Source: Streptomyces lienomycini | GTDB lineage: Bacteria > Actinomycetota > Actinomycetes > Streptomycetales > Streptomycetaceae | NCBI RefSeq assembly: GCF_027947595.1 | Contig: NZ_CP116257.1 | Location: 3,224,001 to 3,288,000, forward strand | DNA: 64,000 nt | Direction: 5' to 3' | In this document: one piece after another, positions 31,959 through 39,518 of the stretch | Numbering within the stretch: position 1 is the first letter of the stretch | How the letters are laid out: every line of letters starts with the position of its first letter | Position numbers and translations under genes: made by a program | The notes under the pieces: generated by a model | Seen by the model: the letters and a program-made list of their open reading frames with translations, nothing else | Told to the model about the DNA's origin: nothing | The model's database searches: none

Positions 31959-33620
31959 TCAGGCGGGCTTCAGGCCCGGCTCGCCCGCCTCGGTGACGAA
32001 GGACGCGGCGGTGGTGACGGGAGCGCCGGGCGTGCTGATGGCGGCGACCGTCTTGAAGTCGAGGTGCGTGGCCTGACGGCCGAGTTCGGCCCGGACGTAG
32101 CCGCGTCTGCCGTTGTAGAACTTCATGTGCGGGTTGGCCCGCATGTACAGGTCCCAGTTGGCGGGCTGCTCCACGCCGTCCCGGCCGCTGGCCACCGAGG
32201 TGCAGGTGACCTCGGTGGCGACGGTGGCGGACGCCGGGTCGTCGAAGTCGTCCTTGACGTCGAGGGCGTAGCCCACGTGGACGTCGCCGGTGAGGATCAG
32301 CCAGTTGTCGACCCCCGCGGCCTTCGCCCCGGCGACCACCCGGTCGCGCGAGGCACGGTAGCCGTCCCAGGCGTCCATGGAGAGCGCGGCGTCCGCGGTC
32401 ACGTCGAACTTGCGCTGGGAGAAGCACACCTGCTGGGGCATCACGTTCCACAGCGCGGTCGAGCCCTTCCAGCCGTCCAGCAGCCACTGCTCCTGCTCGG
32501 CGCCGGTGATGGTGCGTGCCGGATCGTCGGACTCGGCGCCGGGGGCGTGCGGCCGGTCGTCGTAGGCCTGGTCGGAGCGGTACTGGCGGGTGTCGAGGAT
32601 GTCGAACTGGGCGAGCGTGCCCCAGTGCAGCCGCCGGTACAGGCGGGCGTCGGGACCCTGCGGCAGCTGGGCGGCGCGCAGCGGCTGGTTCTCCCAGTAC
32701 GCGCGGTACGCGGCGGCCCGGCGCAGCAGGAACTCGGAGGGCGGGATGTCGTTCTCCGGAGTGCTGCCCGCGTAGTTGTTCTCGGTCTCGTGGTCGTCCC
32801 AGGCGACGACGAACGGGTGCGCGGCGTGCGCGGCCCGCAGATCCTCGTCGCTCTTGTACAGCGAGTAGCGCAGCCGGTAGTCCGCGAGGGTCATCGTCTC
32901 GCGATTGAACACGTCGGGCAGCGTGACGTCGGTGTAGCGGCGCTGCCCGCCCGCCGAGTCGACCGCGTACTCGTACAGGTAGTCGCCGAGGTGGAACACC
33001 ACGTCGACGTCGTCCTGGGCGACATGGCGGAGCACGGTGTAGTAGCCGTCCATGTAGGCCTGGCAGGCGACCGCCGCGAGCTTCAGCGACGAGGTGGCGC
33101 TGCCCGCCGCCGGGGCGGTGCGGGTGCGGCCCGCCGGGCTGAGCCAGGCACCGGCGCGGAAGCGGTAGTAGTAGACCGTCCCGGGCGTCAGGCCCTTCAC
33201 GTCGACGTGGACGCTGTGGTTGTACTCGGCGTGGGCGTCGGCGGTGCCCCGGAACAGGACGCCCGCGAAGTACTCGTCCAGGGCCACCTCCCACTCGACC
33301 GCGACCCGCTCGGTGCCCATCCCGCCGTCCTCCAGGAACGGCTCGGGCGCCAGCCTGGTCCACAGCAGCACCGAGTCCGGCAGCGGGTCGCCGGAGGCGA
33401 CGCCGAGGGTGAAGGGGTCCTTGCTGATCCGGGCGGCGCGTTCGGGAGCGGCGACCGCGCCGCGGGCCGGCACGTTGGTGGAGAACGCGAGGGCCGCGGC
33501 GGCCGCGGTCACGGTGAGGAAGCGCCGGCGGCCGAGGTGCCGGGCGGCGGCGCCCAGCACGGCGTCGTGCGGGGAGAAGGCGTGCTCGGCCAGTGCGCTG
33601 GGACGGCCCGTGGGCGCCAT
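31959..33620 (-). CDS. PhoD-family alkaline phosphatase/phosphodiesterase
   Basis: The 553-residue enzyme has a Tat signal (GRRRFLTVTAAAAALAFSTN, about residues 30-49) and the PhoD domains: an N-terminal fibronectin-like region (VALDEYFAGVLFRGTADAHA ... LTPGTVYYYRFRAG) and the metallophosphatase core with AAVACQAYMDGYYTVLRHVA, DVVFHLGDYLYEYA, FVVAWDDHETENNYAG, DTRQYRS and WLILTGDVHVGYALDVKDD, carrying metal-binding Asp/His/Cys residues. It should be exported folded and release phosphate from phosphodiesters. ATG 33620 is chosen because it directly precedes the Tat region; the longer frame is not plausible. No clear PHO box was identified. Confidence 0.9.
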   Translation of the reverse strand: MAPTGRPSALAEHAFSPHDAVLGAAARHLGRRRFLTVTAAAAALAFSTNVPARGAVAAPERAARISKDPFTLGVASGDPLPDSVLLWTRLAPEPFLEDGGMGTERVAVEWEVALDEYFAGVLFRGTADAHAEYNHSVHVDVKGLTPGTVYYYRFRAGAWLSPAGRTRTAPAAGSATSSLKLAAVACQAYMDGYYTVLRHVAQDDVDVVFHLGDYLYEYAVDSAGGQRRYTDVTLPDVFNRETMTLADYRLRYSLYKSDEDLRAAHAAHPFVVAWDDHETENNYAGSTPENDIPPSEFLLRRAAAYRAYWENQPLRAAQLPQGPDARLYRRLHWGTLAQFDILDTRQYRSDQAYDDRPHAPGAESDDPARTITGAEQEQWLLDGWKGSTALWNVMPQQVCFSQRKFDVTADAALSMDAWDGYRASRDRVVAGAKAAGVDNWLILTGDVHVGYALDVKDDFDDPASATVATEVTCTSVASGRDGVEQPANWDLYMRANPHMKFYNGRRGYVRAELGRQATHLDFKTVAAISTPGAPVTTAASFVTEAGEPGLKPA

Positions 33621-33765
33621 CTGGTGTCCTCTCGTACAACGGGGCGATGCGCGGACCCCGCATGCTAAGCAGACAAAACGTCCTAAACGGGCAGGGCTTG
33701 CGGAGTGATCACACAGGAGGAGGTACGCGCGTGTGGGCGCGCTCCCTCCGGGGCACCCGGGAGCC

Positions 33766-34071
33766 ATGGCCAGGACACGGCGCTACGACGTTGCGGCGTC
33801 CGGCGGCTGGTGGGACGAGGACGACAACCGCCGCCTGCCGGCCGGCGAGGTGCACGCGTGGGAGCAGGGCAGGAACGAGACGGTGTGCGGACTGTCGCTG
33901 CACCGTTCCCGGCTCACGCGGTTCCCTGGGATCGTCTGGACCGACGTCCTGCCCGAGTCCGGCGGCGCGGCCGACGCCGTCCGCCGGGTCTGCCCCCGCT
34001 GCGCCGCCGCGGCCGGGCGCCGGGGCGCGGACTCCCGGCCCATCTGGCGGCGTGTCGACCCGCGCCCGTAG
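33766..34071 (+). CDS. small hypothetical protein with a CPRC motif
   Basis: The 101-residue protein begins MARTRRYDVAASGGWWDEDD and contains two widely spaced Cys (NETVCGLSL and RRVCPRCAAAAGRR). The pattern of a Trp-rich start, a central His/Arg segment and a C-terminal CxxC is common to Streptomyces hypotheticals of unknown role; the Cys residues may bind zinc. ATG 33766 has GGAG five bases upstream. It is divergent from the PhoD-like gene, and converges with a methyltransferase across a terminator. Confidence 0.6.
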   Translation: MARTRRYDVAASGGWWDEDDNRRLPAGEVHAWEQGRNETVCGLSLHRSRLTRFPGIVWTDVLPESGGAADAVRRVCPRCAAAAGRRGADSRPIWRRVDPRP

Positions 34072-34095
34072 GGGCCGGACGCACGGTCCGGCCCC
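34071..34095. terminator. bidirectional terminator
   Basis: GGGGCCGGAC (34071-34080) and GTCCGGCCCC (34086-34095) form a perfect 10-bp stem with a five-base loop between the small hypothetical gene and the convergent methyltransferase. Confidence 0.7.
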
Positions 34096-34116
34096 GGCAG
34101 TGACGCGATCGGCCTC

Positions 34117-34917
34117 CTACACGGGCAGCGGCGAGCGGCTCACCCGGATCTTGGACTGGCCGTGCGGCCGCTTCTCCCAGTCCTCCATGAACCGCGCGTG
34201 CAGGTGGTGCTGGGCGGCGAGGGTGAGCAGGGTGTCCGTGCGGTAGTAGAAGTCCTCGCGCAGCACCTGGTGCTCGGTGCCCTCCGTCCGGTCGAAGGTG
34301 AAGTCGAAGAACCCGGTGCGGGTCAGGACCCGGCCGACGTGTGCGAGGCACTCGTCGATGACGCTCAGCGGCGAGTGCGAGAAGACGCTGTGCGCGTGGA
34401 TGACGTCGAAGTGGTCGTCGGGCAGGAACTCCAGCCGGAGGTCCCCGGTGATGGTCAGGTGGGGCAGTTTCGCCTGGAGGCCGCGCTCGGTCAGGGTCCG
34501 CTTCGCGGCGATCAGGATGTCCGGCGAGATGTCGACGCCGTAGTAGTGACCGGTGTCGAGGTGGTCGATGAACCGCCAGCCGCCGCGCAGGTTGCCGCAG
34601 CCGATGTCGAGCATCCGGTGGTCGGGGCGCAGTCCGTGCTCGACGAGGTAGTCGAACTGCATCTGCCCGAGCGCCAGCCACCGGTCGTGCGTCCGGCTGC
34701 CCACCGCGGCCTCGGGATCGCGCCGGGTGTCGGAGGCCATCACCGCCCGGTAGTAGCCGACGTGGTCGGGGTGCCTGACCCGCAGCCACGCGTCCCGGCC
34801 GGCCCGGCGGACGTAGGGGCCGACACGCTCGGGATGGCGCAGCGCGTACCCGACCTTGTGGGTGAGCGCGGCGCGGTTGCTGCGCAGTTTCTTCGGGGAC
34901 TTGGCGTCCTTGGACAT
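34117..34917 (-). CDS. SAM-dependent methyltransferase
   Basis: The 266-residue protein is a class I methyltransferase: HRMLDIGCGNLRGGWRFIDH (SAM motif I, about residues 99-118), YYGVDISPDILIAAKRTLTE, then FDVIHAHSVFSHSPLSVIDE and the late strand GFFDFTFDRTEGTEHQVLRE. The long N-terminal region is basic (SPKKLRSNRAALTHKVGYAL). The acceptor is unknown; relatives modify glycans or small molecules. ATG 34917 is the first codon. It follows the ABC permease on the same strand after 57 bases, so it may belong to the GntR-ABC operon. Confidence 0.83.
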   Translation of the reverse strand: MSKDAKSPKKLRSNRAALTHKVGYALRHPERVGPYVRRAGRDAWLRVRHPDHVGYYRAVMASDTRRDPEAAVGSRTHDRWLALGQMQFDYLVEHGLRPDHRMLDIGCGNLRGGWRFIDHLDTGHYYGVDISPDILIAAKRTLTERGLQAKLPHLTITGDLRLEFLPDDHFDVIHAHSVFSHSPLSVIDECLAHVGRVLTRTGFFDFTFDRTEGTEHQVLREDFYYRTDTLLTLAAQHHLHARFMEDWEKRPHGQSKIRVSRSPLPV

Positions 34918-34974
34918 GGCGGAACGACCTCCGTACGAGGGGTTCGGGCAGTGAGAGGGGGCCGGACGGGGCTG

Positions 34975-35931
34975 TCAGACCCGGCGGCGCAGGAGAAGGG
35001 CCGTGACGAGGACGAGGACGAGGGCGAGGCCGCCGAGCAGCGCCGTGTCGGTCCACTGGAAGGACCAGTAGTCGCCGGCCGGGTTGGCCTCGTAGTAGCG
35101 GGAGACATACCCGTGCCGGGTCATGCACTCCCGCAGTTCCGAACCGGAGGGGAAGGCGCACTCCAGCACGGAGTCCCGGCGGCCGGAACCCGTGATCAGC
35201 CCGTAGTGCCCGGTGGACCACTTGTCGCCCATCGGCGCCTTGGGCTGCCAGCCGTCGCTGACGTACCGGTGCGGCGGCACCAGCAGGCGGGCCCGGTGCG
35301 TCCACTGCACCAGCACCGCCGCCGCGCCCGTGACCAGCAGCGTCCAGGCCATGGCGGAGAGCACCCGCCGCGTCAGCAGACCGGCGAGGGTGCCCACGGC
35401 CAGCCCGAACAGCGCGGCGGCGACCAGGGAGGGGCCGGAGCCGGTGAGCGCGGTGGCCTCGTACCAGAACACGCCGTAGCTGCGGTTGACGGCGGGCTCC
35501 CACCACCACCGGAACAGCAGGGCCAGCGCCCCGGAGAGCACCGTGGTGCCCAGCGCGGCGAGGGCGAACCGGGAGGCGAACCACTGGGCGCGGCCGACGC
35601 CCTGGGACAGGATCATCCGGTGGGTGCCCAGCTCCCGGTCCCGGCCCAGCAGCGGAGCGCCCCAGAACATGCCGACCAGGACGGGCAGCGCCAGGTTGAG
35701 CGCGCCGAGCAGCTTGAGCGGCTCGACGTCCAGGAACTGCGGCAGCCCGTCCTGGGGCCGGGAGCAGTACAGCGGACCGGGGTCGCAGTGGTCGAACAGT
35801 CCGCTGCGCAGGTCGTCGAGCATGCCGGCGCGGAAGTACGCGGCGAGCGCGGCGGCTGTCAGCAGGACCGCCGCGCCGCACACGACCAGCGTCCGTTGCC
35901 GGCGCCAGGCCAGCCACAGCGTGCCCTTCAC
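34975..35931 (-). CDS. ABC-2-type transporter permease
   Basis: The 318-residue membrane protein has about six helices, with an early one at 15-35 (LVVCGAAVLLTAAALAAYFR), LLGALNLALPVLVGMFWG, GTTVLSGALALLFRWW, LVAAALFGLAVGTLAGLLTR, AMAWTLLVTGAAAVLVQW, and the last at about 295-315 (ALLGGLALVLVLVTALLLRR). A 100-residue external loop precedes the last helix. GTG 35931 overlaps the ATPase stop (GTGA). It is the membrane partner of the ATPase and resembles ABC-2 permeases controlled by YtrA-type regulators, usually linked to envelope stress. The substrate is unknown. Confidence 0.85.
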   Translation of the reverse strand: MKGTLWLAWRRQRTLVVCGAAVLLTAAALAAYFRAGMLDDLRSGLFDHCDPGPLYCSRPQDGLPQFLDVEPLKLLGALNLALPVLVGMFWGAPLLGRDRELGTHRMILSQGVGRAQWFASRFALAALGTTVLSGALALLFRWWWEPAVNRSYGVFWYEATALTGSGPSLVAAALFGLAVGTLAGLLTRRVLSAMAWTLLVTGAAAVLVQWTHRARLLVPPHRYVSDGWQPKAPMGDKWSTGHYGLITGSGRRDSVLECAFPSGSELRECMTRHGYVSRYYEANPAGDYWSFQWTDTALLGGLALVLVLVTALLLRRRV

Positions 35932-36818
35932 GCCACCGCCTCCTTCGCGGCACCGGGGCCGTCCCGGAGGTGGCCGAGCAGGATCTCCTCCAGGCCCGGC
36001 CGCTCGACGTGCCAGTCACCGCCGACCGGACCGCGCGGCCGCACCAGGGCGGTCAGCTGCCGTCCGTGCGTACGGCGGTGCACCACGGTGTGCCCCCGCA
36101 GCGACGGCTCCTCGTCGACGTGCCCGGTGAGCAGGGCGTGGCCCTCGCGCAGCGTGTCGGTGTCCTCGCTCAGCTCCACCCGTCCGGCCCGCAGCAGCAT
36201 CACCCAGTCGCAGGTCTGCTCCAGGTCGGGCAGGACGTGCGAGGACAGCACGATGCTCACCTCGCGCTCCGCCGCCTCGGCCATCAGCGTCGCCATGATC
36301 TCGCCGCGCACCACCGGGTCGAGGTCGGCCAGCGGCTCGTCCAGCAGGAGCAGGTCCGGCCGCTTGCCGAGCGCGAGGGCGAGCGCCACGCGAGTGCGCC
36401 GGCCCGGCGACAGCTCGCCCACCCGGGCCGTCAGGGCGATGCCGCCCTCGCGCACCACCCGCTCGGCGACCGACCCGTCCCACGAGGCGTTCAGCTTGCG
36501 GCCCATGAGCAGGGTGTCGGCCACGGTGAAGCGGGGGTAGAGCGGCTTGTCCTGGGTCAGCAGGGCGACCCGGGTGCGGGCCGCGGCCGTGTCCGGCGGG
36601 ATGTCCAGCACCCGTATCTCCCCGTGCGCGGGGCGCAGCAGTCCGCCGGCCAGGTGCAGCAGGGTGCTCTTGCCGGCGCCGTTGCGGCCGACCAGGGCGG
36701 TGATGCGGCCGCGGGGCAGTGTGAACCCGCAGTCCCGCAACGCCCACTCGCCGCGAGCCCGGTAGCGGAACCCGAGGTCCGTGGCGTGCAGCGCGGCGGG
36801 CTCGTCAGGCCCGGTCAT
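35928..36818 (-). CDS. ABC transporter ATP-binding protein
   Basis: The 296-residue protein has all nucleotide-binding motifs: Walker A GRNGAGKST, the Q-loop region ALLTQDKPLYPRFTVADTLL, a signature-like LSPGRRTRVALALAL and Walker B DLLLLDEPLADLDP, with a switch His in LSSHVLPDLEQT. A 60-residue tail follows the domain. The start ATG 36818 overlaps the GntR stop by four bases. It powers the ABC-2 permease encoded next. Confidence 0.92.
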   Translation of the reverse strand: MTGPDEPAALHATDLGFRYRARGEWALRDCGFTLPRGRITALVGRNGAGKSTLLHLAGGLLRPAHGEIRVLDIPPDTAAARTRVALLTQDKPLYPRFTVADTLLMGRKLNASWDGSVAERVVREGGIALTARVGELSPGRRTRVALALALGKRPDLLLLDEPLADLDPVVRGEIMATLMAEAAEREVSIVLSSHVLPDLEQTCDWVMLLRAGRVELSEDTDTLREGHALLTGHVDEEPSLRGHTVVHRRTHGRQLTALVRPRGPVGGDWHVERPGLEEILLGHLRDGPGAAKEAVA

Positions 36819-37225
36819 GCGTCCTCCTGTTGTTGCTCGTCGTGCTCTTCGAGGGCCGCCGTGACCAGGGCGAGTACGTCGTCCCGCCCCAGTCCGGCCG
36901 CCAGGGCCCGTGCGACCCACGCGGCGAGGTCCGCCCGCAGGGGCGAGTCGTCCTCCGCGCCGGGCCGCGCCAGCGACCGCGTCACGAAGGTGCCGAGCCC
37001 GCGCCGCGAGCGGACCAGGCCCGCCTGCTCCATGTCGCGGTACGCCCGGAACACGGTGTTGGGGTTGATCGCAGTGGCGGCGACGACCTCCTTGGCCGTC
37101 GGGAGCTTGTCCCCGACCCGCAGCACACCCATCCGGAGTGCCTGTTCGGTCTGCCGCACGATCTGCACGTAGGCGGGGATGCCGCTCCGCCGATCGATCC
37201 GGTACTCGACCACGTCACCTTCCAT
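36815..37225 (-). CDS. YtrA-type GntR regulator
   Basis: The 136-residue protein has a GntR winged helix (VEYRIDRRSGIPAYVQIVRQ, LPTAKEVVAATAINPNTVFR, LVRSRRGLGTFVTR, to about residue 82) and only a short helical tail, as in the YtrA subfamily that regulates adjacent ABC genes. ATG 37225 is the family start. It overlaps the ATPase gene as ATGA and leads the operon. The promoter region holds a perfect 18-base palindrome and the repeat CATTAATTCATTAG, so self-repression relieved by envelope stress is likely. Confidence 0.9.
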   Translation of the reverse strand: MEGDVVEYRIDRRSGIPAYVQIVRQTEQALRMGVLRVGDKLPTAKEVVAATAINPNTVFRAYRDMEQAGLVRSRRGLGTFVTRSLARPGAEDDSPLRADLAAWVARALAAGLGRDDVLALVTAALEEHDEQQQEDA

Positions 37226-37254
37226 GCTTTCATTAATTCATTAGTAGAAGCATG

Positions 37255-37272
37255 ATCGGATCATGATCCGAT
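37255..37272. promoter_or_regulatory. perfect 18-base palindrome in a divergent promoter region
   Basis: ATCGGATCATGATCCGAT is a perfect palindrome in the 105-base gap between the GntR and YheO-type genes, 30 bases upstream of the GntR start. It is A+T-rich for the genome and next to the TTAATTCATTAG repeat. Confidence 0.65.
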
Positions 37273-37330
37273 GTCAAACGGCGTCCGTCATGGACTCCTT
37301 GTCCAGAGGCTGGACGTGTAGTCTGAGTTG

Positions 37331-38023
37331 ATGAACGAATCCGCGCTGGACTCCGAACGCGACGCCGTCCTCGCCGCGCTGCGCCCCGTCGTCGAGGGCA
37401 TCGCCGCGACGTTCGGGCCCGTCTGCGAGGCCGTACTGCACGACTACCGGCACCCCGAGCAGTCGGTCGTGGCCGTCGCCGGATCGGTGACCGGGCGGAC
37501 GGTGGGCGGGGCGATGAGCGAGATCGGCATGCGCGTGCTGGCCCGCGGCGACGAGGCGCGCGACGAGCTGAACTACGTCACGCGCACCGCCGACGGCACG
37601 CTCCTCAAGTCCTCCACCATCGTGCTGCGCGACTCCACGGACGCCGTGTTCGGAGCTCTGTGCGTCAACCTGGACGTCACCGCCGTCGACCGCGCCCACG
37701 CACTCCTCGGCGCCCTCGCCGGGACCGCGCGCGCCCCCGCCGAAGTGCCCGCGACCACGTTCGGCGACGACATCGACGCCGTGGTCGACGCCATCGTCGA
37801 CGACCACCCGCTGCGCCGGGACACCAGCTGGGCGGCGCTGGACCGGGACCGGCGACTGGAGCTGTTCCGCGACCTCGACGGGCGCGGCGTGTTCGCCGTA
37901 CGCCGCTCGGTCGAGCACGTCGCCGCCCGGCTCGGCATCTCCCGCGCCTCCGCCTACCACTACCTCTCCCAGGCCCGCGCCGTCACCGGCCCGGCCGCCG
38001 ACTCCGCCGGAGGACACCCGTGA
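37331..38023 (+). CDS. YheO-like PAS/helix-turn-helix regulator
   Basis: The 230-residue protein has a YheO-type PAS domain at about residues 15-120 (FGPVCEAVLHDYRHPEQSVV, LKSSTIVLRDSTDAVFGALC plus VNLDVT) and a C-terminal HTH (FRDLDGRGVFAVRRSVEHVA, then ARLGISRASAYHYLSQAR). Such proteins sense amino acid derivatives or small metabolites and control adjacent catabolic genes. ATG 37331 is used; a TTG three bases earlier is also in frame. GTGA overlap couples it to the PLP dehydratase. An inverted repeat TCCAG-AGG-CTGGA lies at 37302-37314 ahead of it and could be its site. Confidence 0.82.
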   Translation: MNESALDSERDAVLAALRPVVEGIAATFGPVCEAVLHDYRHPEQSVVAVAGSVTGRTVGGAMSEIGMRVLARGDEARDELNYVTRTADGTLLKSSTIVLRDSTDAVFGALCVNLDVTAVDRAHALLGALAGTARAPAEVPATTFGDDIDAVVDAIVDDHPLRRDTSWAALDRDRRLELFRDLDGRGVFAVRRSVEHVAARLGISRASAYHYLSQARAVTGPAADSAGGHP

Positions 38024-38994
38024 CGACCACCACGCCGGTCACCCTCGACGACGTCCGCTCCGCCGCGGCCCGCCTCGAGGGCGTCGCGCACCGCACGCCG
38101 GTGCTGCGCTCGCGCACCCTGGACGCCCTGGTCGGCGCCGAGGTCCACCTCAAGTGCGAGAACCTCCAGCGGGTCGGCGCCTTCAAGTTCCGCGGCGCCT
38201 ACAACGCGGCCTCCCGCCTCGCGCCGGAGCAGCTGGCCCGGGGCATCGCCGCCTACTCCTCGGGCAACCACGCCCAGGCGGTCGCCCTGGCCGCACGCGA
38301 GCTGGGCACCACCGCGGTGATCGTCATGCCCGAGGACGCGCCGCCCTCCAAACGGGACGCCACCGTCGGCTACGGCGCCGAGATCGTCACCTACGACCGC
38401 TACACCGGCGACCGCGTGGCCCTCGCCGAGGCCCTCGCCGCCGACCGGGGCCTGACCCTGATCCCGCCCTACGAGCACCCGCACGTCATCGCGGGCCAGG
38501 GCACCGCCGCCCTCGAACTGGTCGAGGAGACCGGACCGCTGGACGTGCTGGTCGCACCCGTCGGCGGCGGCGGACTGATCGCCGGGAGCGCCACCGCGGT
38601 CAAGGGCCTGCACCCCGGCACCCGGGTCGTCGGCGTCGAACCGGAGGCCGGTGACGACACCCGGCGCTCCCTGGAGGCGGGCCGGCGTGTGACGGTGCCC
38701 GTCCCCCGCACCATCGCCGACGGCCAGGCCCTGCCCACCCCGGGCGAGCTGACGTTCTCCCTCAACCGGCGGCTCCTCGACGGGATCGTGGTGGTCTGCG
38801 ACGACGAGATCCGGGACGCGATGCGATTCGCCTTCGAACGGCTCAAGACCGTCCTCGAACCGAGCGGTGCCACCCCGCTCGCGGCCCTCCTGAGCGGGAG
38901 GATCGACGCCCTGCCGGGCCGCGTCGGAGTGATCCTCTCCGGCGGCAACGTGGACGCCGCCCGCTTCGCCGCACTCTGCGCCGCCCCGCGCTGA
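38020..38994 (+). CDS. PLP-dependent threonine/serine dehydratase-like enzyme
   Basis: The 324-residue fold-type II enzyme has the PLP-lysine motif GAFKFRGAYNAASRL at about residues 48-62, the substrate loop SSGNHAQAVALAAREL at about 77-92, and the phosphate-binding glycine loop APVGGGGLIAGSA at about 177-189. The length without a regulatory domain fits catabolic threonine/serine dehydratases, threo-3-hydroxyaspartate ammonia-lyases and serine racemases, among which sequence alone does not decide. It starts with a GTG overlapping the YheO-type gene, so that regulator probably senses its substrate. Confidence 0.88.
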   Translation: MTTTTPVTLDDVRSAAARLEGVAHRTPVLRSRTLDALVGAEVHLKCENLQRVGAFKFRGAYNAASRLAPEQLARGIAAYSSGNHAQAVALAARELGTTAVIVMPEDAPPSKRDATVGYGAEIVTYDRYTGDRVALAEALAADRGLTLIPPYEHPHVIAGQGTAALELVEETGPLDVLVAPVGGGGLIAGSATAVKGLHPGTRVVGVEPEAGDDTRRSLEAGRRVTVPVPRTIADGQALPTPGELTFSLNRRLLDGIVVVCDDEIRDAMRFAFERLKTVLEPSGATPLAALLSGRIDALPGRVGVILSGGNVDAARFAALCAAPR

Positions 38995-39072
38995 CCACCC
39001 GCCTCCCCCGGATGGCGCCGTCGAGTTGACAGGCGGACGATGGAGTGGTGGAGCCAGGGAAGGAGGAGCGTC

Positions 39073-39432
39073 ATGCTGGAGGCAAAGACGCTCGACAAGC
39101 CGGACGAGCGGCGCGATTTCCCCCGCGGACACATCGAGGCCGTCCACATGGAAGGGCTGGACTTCGCCGTCGCGACCTTCGAACCGGGCTGGCGCTGGTC
39201 GGAGTCCGTGGCGCCGATCGCGGGCACCGGCAGCTGCATGATCCACCACAACTGCTACGTGGTGGAGGGACGCATGCACGTCCGCATGGACGACGGCGCC
39301 GAGAGCGAGGTGGGCCCCGGCGACGTCTTCGTCTGCTCACCGGGCCACGACGCCTGGGTCGTGGGCGACGGACAGTGCGTGGTGTACGACTTCGCCGGCA
39401 GCATGGCGAAGGAGTACGCCAAGGCCGACTAG
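39073..39432 (+). CDS. cupin-domain protein
   Basis: The 119-residue protein is a small single cupin: WRWSESVAPIAGTGSCMIHH followed by NCYVVEGRMHVRMDDGAESE (about residues 60-79) and the second motif PGDVFVCSPGHDAWVVGDGQ. Metal-ligand His and Glu residues occur in part (HHNCYVVEG, GHDAW). AAGGAGGAG lies upstream of ATG 39073. The function is unknown. It is followed by a strong terminator and stands alone. Confidence 0.82.
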   Translation: MLEAKTLDKPDERRDFPRGHIEAVHMEGLDFAVATFEPGWRWSESVAPIAGTGSCMIHHNCYVVEGRMHVRMDDGAESEVGPGDVFVCSPGHDAWVVGDGQCVVYDFAGSMAKEYAKAD

Positions 39433-39448
39433 CCGGACGCCCGGCGGC

Positions 39449-39492
39449 GGGAAGGAAGGGGCGACCGCCACGGCGGTCGCCCCTTCCTTCCC
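39449..39492. terminator. bidirectional terminator, 21-bp perfect stem
   Basis: Bases 39449-39469 pair exactly with 39472-39492 with a two-base centre, between the cupin gene and the convergent FtsX-type permease. Confidence 0.85.
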
Positions 39493-39518
39493 GTCTTCCC
39501 CCGCCTTCCGCTTCGGCC

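Noticed and set aside
31959..33767. Extended 602-residue start for the PhoD-like phosphatase
   Set aside because: The extra 49 residues lack a signal sequence ahead of the Tat motif and overlap the divergent hypothetical gene; ATG 33620 fits better.
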